This document shows positions 14,701 to 21,305 of a stretch of 64,000 bases of DNA, one piece after another. Both the position numbers and the translations under genes were made by a program. The stretch is taken from the NCBI RefSeq assembly GCF_013266695.1, contig NZ_JABRXF010000001.1, positions 186,001 to 250,000 of the forward strand, written 5' to 3'. The notes below the pieces were generated by a model that made no database searches, was not told where the DNA came from, and worked only from the letters and a program-made list of their open reading frames with translations. The stretch comes from Hongsoonwoonella zoysiae (GTDB lineage: Bacteria > Pseudomonadota > Alphaproteobacteria > Rhizobiales > Stappiaceae). Numbering within the stretch: position 1 is the stretch's first letter; the number at the start of each line of letters is the position of its first letter.

Positions 14701-16911
14701 GGCAAATGTTGCGAAGTTGAAAGTGTCGATGGTCGTGGACGAGAAATCGTAATCCCCCTGTCCGTCCATGACGCCTTCGCCGTCGAGCGCCGTTGCGGCG
14801 TCGATCGTCCCGCTCGACCAGGTCAGATCCGCCTCGCCGGCGACACCGGCCGAACCATTGATGCCGAGCACCACACCGGTTTGGAGGTCGGAGGTGTTGC
14901 CGGTGCCAATGGTCACGCTCGCAGTGCTGGAGCTGCCGGAAAGGTCGACGCCGGTGCCGCTCGAGGTGCCGCTGCCGGATATATTGACGGTACCGGCTGT
15001 CACTGTTGCATCAAAGCCGCTGGAAAGGTTGAGCCCGGCTCCGTCGGCCACGCCCGATATATTGACGGTGCCGAAGCTGACCGTCGCGCCCGACGTGCCG
15101 GTCAGGTCGATGCCGTCGCTCGCCGTGTTTGCGCCGAGCCCGTCGATGTTCGTGGTGCCGGAAAAACTGAACGCGCCGCCGCCGTCGATGTCGATGCCAT
15201 CGTCCCCGACATTGGCGACGGAAACGCCAGACGCGTCGACCGCGCCCGTGTTGTTGGAAAAGCCGAGGCCGTCGCCGGTCACATTGCTGATCGAGATATT
15301 CGATAGCGTCGTCGTGCCGGAATTGTTGTTGATGACGATGCCGTTCGTTCCGCCGTCGATGGTGATGTCGGAGATCGTCGCGGCGTGATTGTTCAGGAAC
15401 AGGTTCGTCCCGCCGATCCCGGCAAAGTCAATGCCCACGATTGTCGCGTTTGATGCGCCGGTAACATGAATGCCGTCGCCGCTGGTGTTCTCGACGTTGA
15501 GGTCGCGCAACGTGAAATCGGAAACATTCGCCCCAGCGATAGCTTGCGCGCCGCCCTGGATCGTCAGGTCGGAGATGGTGACGTTGTCCGCGAGCGTGAT
15601 CGTGTCGATACCGGCCGCGCCATCGATCACGGCGTTCGTCGCGCCGAAATTGAAAGTCGTCACATTGCCGCTGGCGAGCTGGACCGGGATCGAGCCGCCG
15701 CCGCCGACAAGTGTCTGACCCTGAAGAAGCATTACGCCGGACGTAAGGTCGATCGTGCCGTTGCCGCCGAGCGCGACGACGATGCCGTTTTGCCCGGCGT
15801 CGGTGATGGCGTCGGCAAGGTCGGTCGGGTCGACCTGCGTGCCCGCGCCCGCGCTGTCGTTGCCGTCGGTGAAGTGGACATGGCCATAGGCGTTGCCGGT
15901 CACAGGATTCACGACGGGGGTGGTAAATGTACCGGTCGCCTGTGTCGTCTCGCCCGTGCGCACGATCGCTTCGCGGCGCACGCTCTCGTCGAGGCGCTCC
16001 TGCAAGGCCGAAAGGGCAGGGGCGTCATGCGCCTCTCCGTCGCTTCCGCCGAACAGCGGGATCCGCAGCCGCGCGGTCGCGAGCCCGTCGACCTCGTCAT
16101 CCTGATTGTAGACGGCTTCCGCGCCGAAGGTGAAGCGCGCACCTTCAAGGCCAAAGGGGTTCTCGAGGCGGTATTCCAGGCCGAGACGCGCGCCCGACTG
16201 GTGTTCGAAGCCGTCCCTGTCGAAATGATAGGCGCCCGCGTAGGCGCGGAACTGGTCATCGCTGAATGGCGAATCCAGAAGCGCACCGAGCTCCGCCCCG
16301 ATGCCGTAAAGCGGAGCTTCGACGCGGTCGTCGAGAACCGTCGTCTCCACCAGTGAATTTCCGACGACCGACACCCCGCCCTGGCTCGTTCCGCTGCCGA
16401 ACTGTTCTTCGCCGCCGAGCGGGATATAGCCGTTCACCCTCAGGTCGAATCGGGAGGTGAAAGCTTCCAGGCCAATGCCGAGCCCGGCGTAAAGATTGTC
16501 GTTGTCCGTGCGGATACCGTCGATGAACGCGTTCGCGCCGATCGCGAGATCGGGCGCGACGATCCGCCGGGCGCCGATCCCGAGCGAGGAATAGCCCGTG
16601 CCGCGATCTTCCGTCGTCAGCCGCAGGTCGAGGAAGACAAGCGATTCCTCATCCTGCCCAAGGGGGACGAATCCTTCCAGGAACGCCGCCGCCTCGTCAC
16701 CCGCCTGGCCGCCGGCTTCCAGCCAGGTCTGCCAGCGTGGAGCCTGGCTATCCGCGAAAGCTGTATCGCCACTTGCCCAGCCTACTGCGGCTAGGCAGCT
16801 ACTCGACAGTAGGACGCTTCTAACCTTGATGGCCCGCGCCCCGGGAGAAAGCCGCCTATGCGCCTGCGCATCTGTTGAATTGAGAAAATTCGCGGCATTC
16901 AAATCGCTCAT
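8749..16911 (-). CDS. Giant inverse autotransporter adhesin with beta-helix passenger
   Basis: About 2720 aa, surface-exposed and predicted type Ve-like secretion. Residues 1-53 form an extended signal region (RR and KVR, then a hydrophobic core ending AFA). Residues about 58-290 are alternating-hydrophobicity strands resembling the inverse-autotransporter beta domain (WLEAGGQAGDEAAAFLEGFVPL, YSSLGIGARRIVAPDLAIGANAFID, FDLRVNGYIPLGG, FRAYAGAYHFDRDGF). A helical linker follows (SALQERLDESVRREAIV). The rest is Gly/Asn/Thr/Ser-rich parallel beta-helix with very many short turns such as NNSGT and VSNSTA, almost no Cys, and few Lys. No C-terminal barrel is present, which fits an N-terminal anchor. 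Three module starts (about residues 343, 738 and 1306) share a GxGDGs-type motif. ATG 16911 is preferred to an upstream GTG at 16929. Intimins and invasins carry Ig-like rather than beta-helix passengers. Confidence 0.85.
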   Translation of the reverse strand: MSDLNAANFLNSTDAQAHRRLSPGARAIKVRSVLLSSSCLAAVGWASGDTAFADSQAPRWQTWLEAGGQAGDEAAAFLEGFVPLGQDEESLVFLDLRLTTEDRGTGYSSLGIGARRIVAPDLAIGANAFIDGIRTDNDNLYAGLGIGLEAFTSRFDLRVNGYIPLGGEEQFGSGTSQGGVSVVGNSLVETTVLDDRVEAPLYGIGAELGALLDSPFSDDQFRAYAGAYHFDRDGFEHQSGARLGLEYRLENPFGLEGARFTFGAEAVYNQDDEVDGLATARLRIPLFGGSDGEAHDAPALSALQERLDESVRREAIVRTGETTQATGTFTTPVVNPVTGNAYGHVHFTDGNDSAGAGTQVDPTDLADAITDAGQNGIVVALGGNGTIDLTSGVMLLQGQTLVGGGGSIPVQLASGNVTTFNFGATNAVIDGAAGIDTITLADNVTISDLTIQGGAQAIAGANVSDFTLRDLNVENTSGDGIHVTGASNATIVGIDFAGIGGTNLFLNNHAATISDITIDGGTNGIVINNNSGTTTLSNISISNVTGDGLGFSNNTGAVDASGVSVANVGDDGIDIDGGGAFSFSGTTNIDGLGANTASDGIDLTGTSGATVSFGTVNISGVADGAGLNLSSGFDATVTAGTVNISGSGTSSGTGVDLSGSSSTASVTIGTGNTSDLQTGVVLGINGSAGVAGEADLTWSSGTIDAATALDGEGVMDGQGDYDFSSTTIDTFNFATFAGTFFVSSIGTGDGTSIAEAASLGDAITFANTNMGGATIVLINDGVYSTTMTLTLANDDITLASFGNGATYATNGLIIADTIQGDDIPDGGERVGDNRGAATLVNTADDTVQVNGDNVAIANINLGNDAAGSYAISAANIANLTISGVGIGQGATNSEGGVELNGVTGTVQASDVDIEGGNALSINGGNATITFDADSTIANDDGFAVSISGRVGGSFSHFGDISSDRATAGGISVSGAMAASNVTFGGSVALGTNTALGGGGGVTIDNNGQASTVAFNGGLDVATNGQTGFSASGGGSIAVASGSVSSANGTALDLDGVDIASGGIDFSSIGVTGTAPGAGVSLNSIGGAGTFSGGDVTIAGTSAGGAGIAVSNSTASIGFGSVDISGADGDGISLTGNSGTVDFGTTNIALGGTANTAGIDIEGTNGQVTFGDTTITGVGAGQTGVDFTGADAPATFGVTSIMGTDGTGIDLSSTQNNRSIGFATGSAITLSGASAIGVELASDNTAATAASANFTFGDGSGVDVNGTNSAIDVASGITVDTIGVQTVQGTYNFEDVAFTGNAAFQPSDLQFVHAGIGTGDGSLLNPFTVAQALAATDTDQTFVFLDGSYDFGGTTFTLDDGQSVTGFDNGASVTVAGAPINISGLGSSTIDISRTEGNTGGTSVSISNSGGADVFSFLGAGMIADLTIDGTGAGDAFTVGATNGTIMVDGVTVQNVTSGQAAFSFNGFNGTATVQNSGIASAGGGIASVTGGTGSYSFNGVTTSGTGVAGNTGILLDSLGAASAFNFSSDLTLAGYDSGISIQDIAGANVDIDFGAVDVSSSTTGISVTNITNAATGIDIDFASVAVNGVDTGIAVDGFNAAGQAISIAGTTTITEAAVAGIAISNSGGDVSFDGRTTITNTVAAGHGIDLGLDAGGANAGTYTFNGVDVTVNGTGAFGLRARNSGTVDILDPNGDNQITSNNGTAIFINPTLVDITLANVTSQNATGSGLDLELVSGSSFSVTGTADVTGSDGAGVEITNSGGSTISFGTLNIDNDDTAADGAGFVVNNSTAGAVTVNVADGTISSGDDRAINIANSGGGIVLGQAFSSVSANGADRGVSLEDTSGGGTISGTLNTGSAGTIQNTTVAAVDIMGGNATISIGQDIVTSTGRVADLGTLALGSTVNISGNINATGGTGISADQLGGATVTFSGASKVLNTGTNTAVSLTNSSAATFNFTGGGLDIDTTSGSGFLTNNAGTVTVSGANNTITSGTGGALNLSTTTIGDAGFNLASVDSTGAAQGILIDALSQTSLSTGLDIAGGAIIGATARGVDINNASADIAIGTTISTSGTARSVEVTNSGATGGNAITFSGAVTDTGAGINLDNNDQNGGDATVQFSGGLNLNTGGNTALNVMNGGIAEISGTTNSITTTSGIGINATGGGTITATGMNSSVSTTTGTGVNIDNSTIGADGFALRSVSVNGAANGIVLNNTGNTGGVFRVTGDGSLARNASGGTIQNTTGDGVELTDAFNVVLQSLDILNAGNSANSAAIAAVTNDHAVQSVRGGNITLSGVTILNPIGTGWEAFDITGVNRIDNNSLVQGLDDTSNFAGIRLTNVNTDFTSFTLDNITVDHADPTPGDAAVNGNANVVFTTEGTVNGTFDIRNSTFTGARGTAVTVGIGNTSGSTGTVDVNIVGNTFQDAHDINGQNNLAITVQQSATANVLIDGNTFTDTGKGGSLSGQIIVQQNNSAVLDTIIQDNVVNGLDTPGTSRQRGIEVLALEQSTVGGKVDAQILNNQIYDIGRTGIYISPRGAISDFDAVVRGNTVGDATRPVGYEALFENAGIAVVTNDSASSTSNSNILIENNNVTVNLSDSTRTGGISAILDPFSSGAGTVNLTVLNNTVTNQGSVGHNFFFLARDSSVGGNSATLNLDVRGNNALGATNSYRFEEASGLTPSDLNVVDFANIAANNQSGGSTANVSSVGTVDDIAGPLPQPAFN

Positions 16912-17030
16912 ATTCAACAACTTCCGCACAGGTTACCAAATTGAAACTCTACAATTGCGCTAACACATTCCGTCGCGGACCGCTCGCCGCTTCGACCTCA
17001 AATTGTTGTGATTGGCCCGACTGTCAATAG

Positions 17031-17062
17031 TTGCAAAACTTTGGGATCCAAAGTTGATGCAA
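17031..17062. promoter_or_regulatory. Extended dyad upstream of the adhesin gene
   Basis: AACTTTGG (17037-17044) and CCAAAGTT (17048-17055) are perfect inverted repeats around GAT. The symmetry is extended by TTGCA (17031-17035) and TGCAA (17058-17062). It lies about 120-150 bases upstream of the adhesin ATG, suiting a dimeric regulator site. Confidence 0.4.
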
Positions 17063-17202
17063 GAAATAATCAATTTCTGTCCCAATTAATAATTTCCTTA
17101 GAATAAAAAATATATAACTTACTCAATCTATAAATATAGATTAATATTTACAAATATTTTTTAAATATAAATATATCAAACTCAAATTTACACATATAGA
17201 AA

Positions 17203-17218
17203 TTGCTTAAATAAGCAA
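17203..17218. promoter_or_regulatory. 16-bp inverted repeat in AT-rich DNA
   Basis: TTGCTTA and TAAGCAA flank AA, giving a perfect 7-bp dyad about 290 bases upstream of the adhesin start. AT-rich surroundings make chance occurrence more likely than for the 17031 dyad. Confidence 0.25.
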
Positions 17219-17366
17219 AATATAATTCGGTAGCGCTCAATATATTTGATTGGCCATTGCTACCGCGAGTAAATGTCTGACAGCGCCAAGCAGCGTTCCC
17301 GCACTTTAAGGTCACGGACCTCATAAACACGGCTGGAATGCCGCTTGAAACGGCAAAGAGATGCAA

Positions 17367-17415
17367 GAGCATTTTCCGTTCGGATCATTTCGATCCGAAC
17401 GACAAGAATATGCTC
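17367..17415. repeat. Rhizobial-type intergenic palindrome, unit 1
   Basis: The inner stem CGTTCGGATC/GATCCGAACG (10 perfect bp, loop ATTTC) is nested in an outer stem GAGCATTTT/AATATGCTC (one mismatch). The gagcat...atgctc frame with an inner palindrome is characteristic of dispersed palindromic elements of Rhizobiales intergenic DNA (RIME/REP-like). Confidence 0.6.
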
Positions 17416-17429
17416 AAGGGACTGGATCT

Positions 17430-17479
17430 GGAGCGTTATCTTGTCAATCAGGTGAGATCACCTGATCGGAAAGCGCTCC
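17430..17479. repeat. Rhizobial-type intergenic palindrome, unit 2
   Basis: The inner stem ATCAGGTGA/TCACCTGAT (9 perfect bp, 2-base spacer) is nested in GGAGCG/CGCTCC. It has the same nested design as unit 1 and lies 14 bases after it, directly abutting the transposase remnant. Confidence 0.6.
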
Positions 17480-17563
17480 GGGAGAAGCGCGCGGGGCGGG
17501 TCTGCCACCCCGTCGAGCTCTTCGATGCAGCAGGTCGAAACCGTTTACGCCTCCGCGGAGCAA

Positions 17564-17632
17564 CCTGCGCTCGGACGGAAGAAGCGGTGCGATGATGACC
17601 CATTCCTCGTCTGCCAGATCGCCGCGTGCCAA
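17564..17632 (-). pseudogene. IS5-family transposase N-terminal remnant
   Basis: About 23 codons read MARGDLADEEWVIIAPLLPSER (from a TTG at 17632), the N-terminal signature of IS5-group transposases (D.EW..I.PLLP). Homology stops after SER and the frame runs into unrelated sequence next to the palindromic repeats. No catalytic DDE residues remain, so this is a scrap of a deleted element. Clear terminal inverted repeats could not be identified. Confidence 0.55.
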
Positions 17633-18004
17633 GAATGCCTTCTGAGAGGCATGTTAGAATCAGAGCCTGCCTGATTTGGGAACACCTTTTGTAAAAAGAC
17701 TCCAGCCCAGACCGGTACCATGTAAATTCAGCCGAGTAACGCCTAAACGCCTGCCAACATTCGCCGTTTCACGTGCCGAAACAAGGAGAATGCCAGCCCC
17801 TTCATCCCCCGCCAGGCGGCCATGGAGATATCCGCTCATGATCAAGGAGGGCGTGCCTGATCTCGCCAGCTTGCCCAGATCGCTATCGAACCAGTTTCAC
17901 AGGCCGGCCTGAAAGCCCATTTCGTGGAGCCCTGCACAGCACCATTCAATGGGCCTTTCCCGCTAAAGCATCTCCGCGCAAGCGGCGAGCGTAAAGGCGA
18001 TGGA

Positions 18005-19006
18005 TCATGCTCCGGTCAGGCCGGGCGTGACCTCGACGGGGCGTCCTTCGGACAACGAGCGGTTGGCAGCTTCTGCCAGCGCAAGGGCATTGACGCCATC
18101 CTGGATACCGGCGGGAACCGGCTTTCCATCAACGCAGGCATCGACAAAGGCCGACCATTCGATCGCATAGGCGCGCATGTAACGTTCGAGGAAGAAATAG
18201 ACCGGCTTGGCGGACATGACGCCGGCGGCTGTGGACTTTACCACGGTGTTCTCGATCTCGTTCTCCGCCGCCAGCGTGCCTGCGGACCCAAGAACTTCCA
18301 CCCGCTGGTCATAGCCATAAGGCGCGCGCCTCGAGTTGCGGATCGTGGCGATACGCCCGTCTTCGTAGGTCATGACAACGACGGCGGTATCGACATCGCC
18401 TGCTTTACCGATCTCCGGATCGACGAGGCAGGAGCCATGCGCCATAACCGTCTTTGGCAACCCGAAGAGGAAGGAGCACATGTCGAAATCGTGGATCATC
18501 ATGTCGCGGAAAAGCCCGCCCGACACCTTGATATAGCTTACCGGCGGCGGGGCTGGATCGTAGGAGGTGACGGCCAGAAGCTCGCCCTTGCCGATTTCGC
18601 CGCTGTCGAGAGCAACCTTCAGGGCAGCGAAGTTCGGATCGAAACGACGGTTGAAGCCCATCATTACCGGCTTGCCGTGGCCCGCAGCAACCTTCCGGAT
18701 GCCAAGCGCACGCTCGAGCGACAAATCGATAGGTTTTTCGCAAAAGATCGCCTTGTTCGACTTTACCCCAGCCTCTATCAGGTCCGCGTGGGTGTTCGTG
18801 GAAGAAGCGATGAGAATCGCGTCGATGGAAGCGTCGGCAAGAATATCGCCGGCGGAGCGGGCTTTTATGCCGTGCTCGAGGGCCAACGCGTCGGCAGCCT
18901 CGCTCACGACGTCGGTGACGGCGACAAGTTCCGAGCGGGGGTCGGTCTTGATCGAGGCGGCGTGAACCTTGCCGATGCGGCCCGCGCCAAAGAGTGCGAC
19001 TTTCAT
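18005..19006 (-). CDS. iolG: myo-Inositol 2-dehydrogenase
   Basis: A 333-aa NAD-dependent oxidoreductase of the Gfo/Idh/MocA family, which oxidises myo-inositol to 2-keto-myo-inositol, the first step of inositol catabolism. The nucleotide-binding motif GAGRIG is at residues 7-12. The catalytic EKP motif has Lys91. The substrate-side signature GGLFRDMMIHDFDM contains the conserved Asp and His. ATG 19006 follows AAGGAAAA; the open frame continues upstream but without family similarity. It is divergent from iolR, and the rest of the pathway follows on the other strand, so both sides are expected to share the operator at 19268-19283. Confidence 0.93.
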   Translation of the reverse strand: MKVALFGAGRIGKVHAASIKTDPRSELVAVTDVVSEAADALALEHGIKARSAGDILADASIDAILIASSTNTHADLIEAGVKSNKAIFCEKPIDLSLERALGIRKVAAGHGKPVMMGFNRRFDPNFAALKVALDSGEIGKGELLAVTSYDPAPPPVSYIKVSGGLFRDMMIHDFDMCSFLFGLPKTVMAHGSCLVDPEIGKAGDVDTAVVVMTYEDGRIATIRNSRRAPYGYDQRVEVLGSAGTLAAENEIENTVVKSTAAGVMSAKPVYFFLERYMRAYAIEWSAFVDACVDGKPVPAGIQDGVNALALAEAANRSLSEGRPVEVTPGLTGA

Positions 19007-19038
19007 GGGTTTTCCTTTCACATAATGGCGCAGCGGTG

Positions 19039-19215
19039 CTACCGGACCGGGTCGCCGAAGGCCTGGGTTACGTGTTCGGGGCCGAGCGCGCCGGCAATAT
19101 CGGGAAACGCATTGCCCTTTGCGGCGGCCGTGCGGAGAAAGACAACAGCTTCGACGGCCTTGAGATCGCCGGCATAGCGCCTGCCGCGCGACAGGCAAGG
19201 GTGTGAGCCTTGCAC
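19039..19215 (-). CDS. Possible 58-aa small protein upstream of iolG
   Basis: A GTG-initiated frame with strikingly G/C-rich third positions encodes a peptide containing RYAGDLKAVEAVVFLRTAAA and KGNAFPDIAGALGPEHVTQAFG. It ends 32 bases before iolG on the same strand. Codon use looks coding, unlike most non-coding gaps here. It could be a small leader protein or the decayed C-terminus of a lost gene. It was not recognised, and no good ribosome site precedes the GTG. Confidence 0.3.
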   Translation of the reverse strand: MQGSHPCLSRGRRYAGDLKAVEAVVFLRTAAAKGNAFPDIAGALGPEHVTQAFGDPVR

Positions 19216-19267
19216 GTGAGACCATTACAGATAAGCCCGGAGCCGTGTTCCATGTCTTCCTCAATTA

Positions 19268-19283
19268 TGGAATTTTTATTCCA
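19268..19283. promoter_or_regulatory. IolR-type operator 1 (iolG/iolR intergenic)
   Basis: TGGAATTTTTATTCCA is a 6+6 inverted repeat. It contains GGAA-N6-TTCC, the core reported for IolR of Sinorhizobium. It lies 49 bases upstream of the iolR ATG and in the divergent region toward iolG. Confidence 0.75.
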
Positions 19284-19331
19284 ATTTGGTGATGAACCGC
19301 TATGCTGGCCCTGTCAAGCCAGGAGATGCGC

Positions 19332-20162
19332 ATGAGCGAACAAACCCCACTTCAGGCAGCGCCAGGCAGCGTGTCCGAACTGTTGGAGAAGCTGGATGGC
19401 ACGATCGACGGCTTGCCCAAGCGACTGAAGCAATGCGCCAGCTTTACACGCCGCCACCTGCATCTGGTAGCCGTGTCGACCGTTTCAGAAATGGCTGGAG
19501 CATCGGGCGTGGCGCCGTCGGTGTACATGAGGTTTTGCCAGGCGCTCGGCTTTTCGGGCTACTCCGAAATGCAGGATCTTTTCCGCGCCCGTTACACCGA
19601 GTTCCGGCCGAACTACGAAGAGCGCCTCGCGAACCTGCGCGAGGAAGGCGCGATAGGGACCGGACGGCTGCTGGCGGATTTCGCGGAATCAGGGCATAAA
19701 TCACTGATATCATTGGCAAACACGGTGACGACAGATCGGCTGGACCGCATTGCGCGCGGGATGGCTTCGGCACGCGTTGTGCATCTGGTTGGCCTGCGCC
19801 GCGCCTTTGCCGTGGTAAGCAGCATGTCATATCTCTTCGACAAGCTGGGCGTTGCGGCAAACCTGCACTACGGCGCGGGCATGCTCAATACCGCTGGAAC
19901 GATCTTCCCCGAAGACGCGCTCTTTGCCGTGACGTACGCCCCATTTTCCGAGGAGACCGTCCGACTTGCCGAAACCACGGCCAAGCAGGGCATCACGGTC
20001 TTCGGCCTTACGGATTCCGAGCGCTGCCCGATTGCCGAATGGGCCAGCGAAATGCTGATTGCGCGAGAGGACGAAGTTGCCGGCTTTCGTGCCTTGAACG
20101 CATCCATCACCTTGACTACGACATTGGCCGTTGCCGTCGGGGCTTTACAGAAACGGAGTTGA
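19332..20162 (+). CDS. iolR: RpiR-family transcriptional regulator (IolR-like)
   Basis: A 276-aa regulator. Residues about 10-80 form the RpiR-type helix-turn-helix (LHLVAVSTVSEMAGASGVAPSVYMRFCQALGFSGYSEMQDLFR). Residues about 110-260 form a SIS sugar-phosphate-binding domain (ARVVHLVGLRRAFAVVSSMSYLFDKLG). In rhizobia the RpiR-type IolR represses inositol genes and is relieved by a pathway intermediate. ATG 19332 is chosen over 19302 because CAGGAG sits about 7 bases upstream and the extra ten residues are not family-like. Operators flank the gene at 19268 and 20186. Confidence 0.88.
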   Translation: MSEQTPLQAAPGSVSELLEKLDGTIDGLPKRLKQCASFTRRHLHLVAVSTVSEMAGASGVAPSVYMRFCQALGFSGYSEMQDLFRARYTEFRPNYEERLANLREEGAIGTGRLLADFAESGHKSLISLANTVTTDRLDRIARGMASARVVHLVGLRRAFAVVSSMSYLFDKLGVAANLHYGAGMLNTAGTIFPEDALFAVTYAPFSEETVRLAETTAKQGITVFGLTDSERCPIAEWASEMLIAREDEVAGFRALNASITLTTTLAVAVGALQKRS

Positions 20163-20185
20163 CAGTTCGCCTGATTCACCGTAAA

Positions 20186-20201
20186 TGGAATAAATATTCC
20201 A
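20186..20201. promoter_or_regulatory. IolR-type operator 2 (upstream of the inositol transporter operon)
   Basis: TGGAATAAATATTCCA shares both 6-bp arms with the site at 19268 and differs only in the four central bases. It lies 24 bases after the iolR stop and 90 bases before the binding-protein ATG, positioned to control the transporter-iolCDEB operon. Confidence 0.78.
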
Positions 20202-20291
20202 TCCTATCGGGCGATGATGGAGTAAGCACCCGGTGCAAGCCGGATTTCCAAAGGGGGAGGAGTGACCCCGTTGAGGTATCAGGGAGGTATC

Positions 20292-21218
20292 ATGACCAAA
20301 TTCTTCAAGACGGCCGCCTTTGTTGCGGCGATGAGTTTCGCCGCACCGGCTGTCGCCGAGGACATCCTCGTCGTCGTGCACGGCCAGGCCAACGACCCGT
20401 TCTGGTCGGTCGTGAAAAACGGCGTCGACGCAGCCGCCAAGGATACGGGCGCGAACGTCGAGTTCCGCTCGCCCGAAACCTTCGACATGGTTCAGATGAG
20501 CCAGATGATCGACGCGGCCGTGAACCAGGAGCCGGACGGCCTGGTCGTCTCGATCCCCGACGCGGATGCGCTCGGCCCGTCGATCGAGCGTGCCGTCGCC
20601 GCGGGTATTCCGGTGATTTCGATGAACTCCGGCTCGGACGTTTCGAAGAAGCTGGGTGCTCTGCTCCATGTCGGCCAGGACGAGTTCACGGCCGGTGAAG
20701 CCGCCGGCGTGAAGCTGGCCGAGATGGGCGGTACCAACGCGATCTGCGTCAACCAGGAAGTCGGAAACGTCGCTCTCGACCTGCGTTGCGAAGGTTTCGC
20801 CAAGGGCTTCGGCGGAACGGTCGAGGTTCTTCCGACCTCCAACGATCCGGCCGAGGTCGAGGCGAAGATTCGCGCCGCGCTTGAATCGAACCCCGATATC
20901 GACACCGTCATGGGCCTTGGCGCGAGCACGGTGGGCGAACCGGCGGTCGCAGCCGTAGAAGCCGTCGGCCGTACCGGCGATGTGAATGTCGGAACCTTCG
21001 ATATGTCCGCAAGCTTCCTGCAATCGGTTGTGGACGGCAATGCCGCTTTCGCGATCGACCAGCAGCAGTTCCTGCAGGGTTATCTCCCGGTCGTTTTCCT
21101 TTCACTGAACGCCAAATACGGCCTCATTCCAGGTGGCAACGTTCCTTCGGGCCCGAACCTGATCACCGCCGACAAGGCCGGCCAGGTGATCGAACTGTCG
21201 GCGCAGGGAATTCGCTAA
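20292..21218 (+). CDS. ibpA: Inositol ABC transporter, periplasmic binding protein
   Basis: This 308-aa type I sugar-binding protein starts with a signal peptide (FFKTAAFVAAMSFAAPAVA, cleavage near residue 22). The mature protein begins ILVVVHGQANDPFWSVVKNGVDAAAKDTGANVEF, the ribose/inositol-binding fold with the ND.FW ligand segment. VDAAVNQEPDGLVVSIPDADAL and the GTFDMSASFLQSV hinge follow. The ATG follows GGGAGGTATC. Position ahead of permease, ATPase and iolC in an IolR-flanked operon assigns myo-inositol as the probable ligand. A strong hairpin follows the gene. Confidence 0.87.
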   Translation: MTKFFKTAAFVAAMSFAAPAVAEDILVVVHGQANDPFWSVVKNGVDAAAKDTGANVEFRSPETFDMVQMSQMIDAAVNQEPDGLVVSIPDADALGPSIERAVAAGIPVISMNSGSDVSKKLGALLHVGQDEFTAGEAAGVKLAEMGGTNAICVNQEVGNVALDLRCEGFAKGFGGTVEVLPTSNDPAEVEAKIRAALESNPDIDTVMGLGASTVGEPAVAAVEAVGRTGDVNVGTFDMSASFLQSVVDGNAAFAIDQQQFLQGYLPVVFLSLNAKYGLIPGGNVPSGPNLITADKAGQVIELSAQGIR

Positions 21219-21244
21219 GCCGCGACGCTTTCATGCGGCAAAGG

Positions 21245-21278
21245 GGGCCGTGGTGTGTGAACCCGCCACGGCCCTTTT
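21245..21278 (+). terminator. Terminator-like hairpin after the inositol-binding-protein gene
   Basis: GGGCCGTGG (21245-21253) and CCACGGCCC (21266-21274) form a 9-bp stem followed by TTTT. It lies between the binding protein and permease genes, where partial termination and 3'-end protection usually give excess binding protein. Confidence 0.65.
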
Positions 21279-21305
21279 GCATCAGCGTGCCAAGGGAGGA
21301 AACCA

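Larger units (their letters stand above)
16912..18004. other. Long non-coding region between the giant adhesin and iolG
   Basis: About 1.1 kb without an intact gene. 17080-17260 is very AT-rich and is the probable promoter zone of the adhesin. 17031-17062 and 17203-17218 are dyads, 17367-17479 holds two palindromic repeats, 17564-17632 is a transposase scrap, and 17640-18004 contains nothing recognisable. Confidence 0.5.

Noticed and set aside
8749-16911. Classical (type Va) autotransporter
   Set aside because: The C-terminus ends in a soluble Gly/Asn/Ser-rich stretch with no terminal aromatic residue or barrel strands; barrel-like strands are at the N-terminus instead.
17660-17896. Minus-strand frame containing DLGKLARSGTPSLIMSGYLHGRLAGDEGAG
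   Set aside because: It has some coding-like feel, possibly a gene remnant near the transposase scrap, but no family was recognised and no start or ribosome site supports it.
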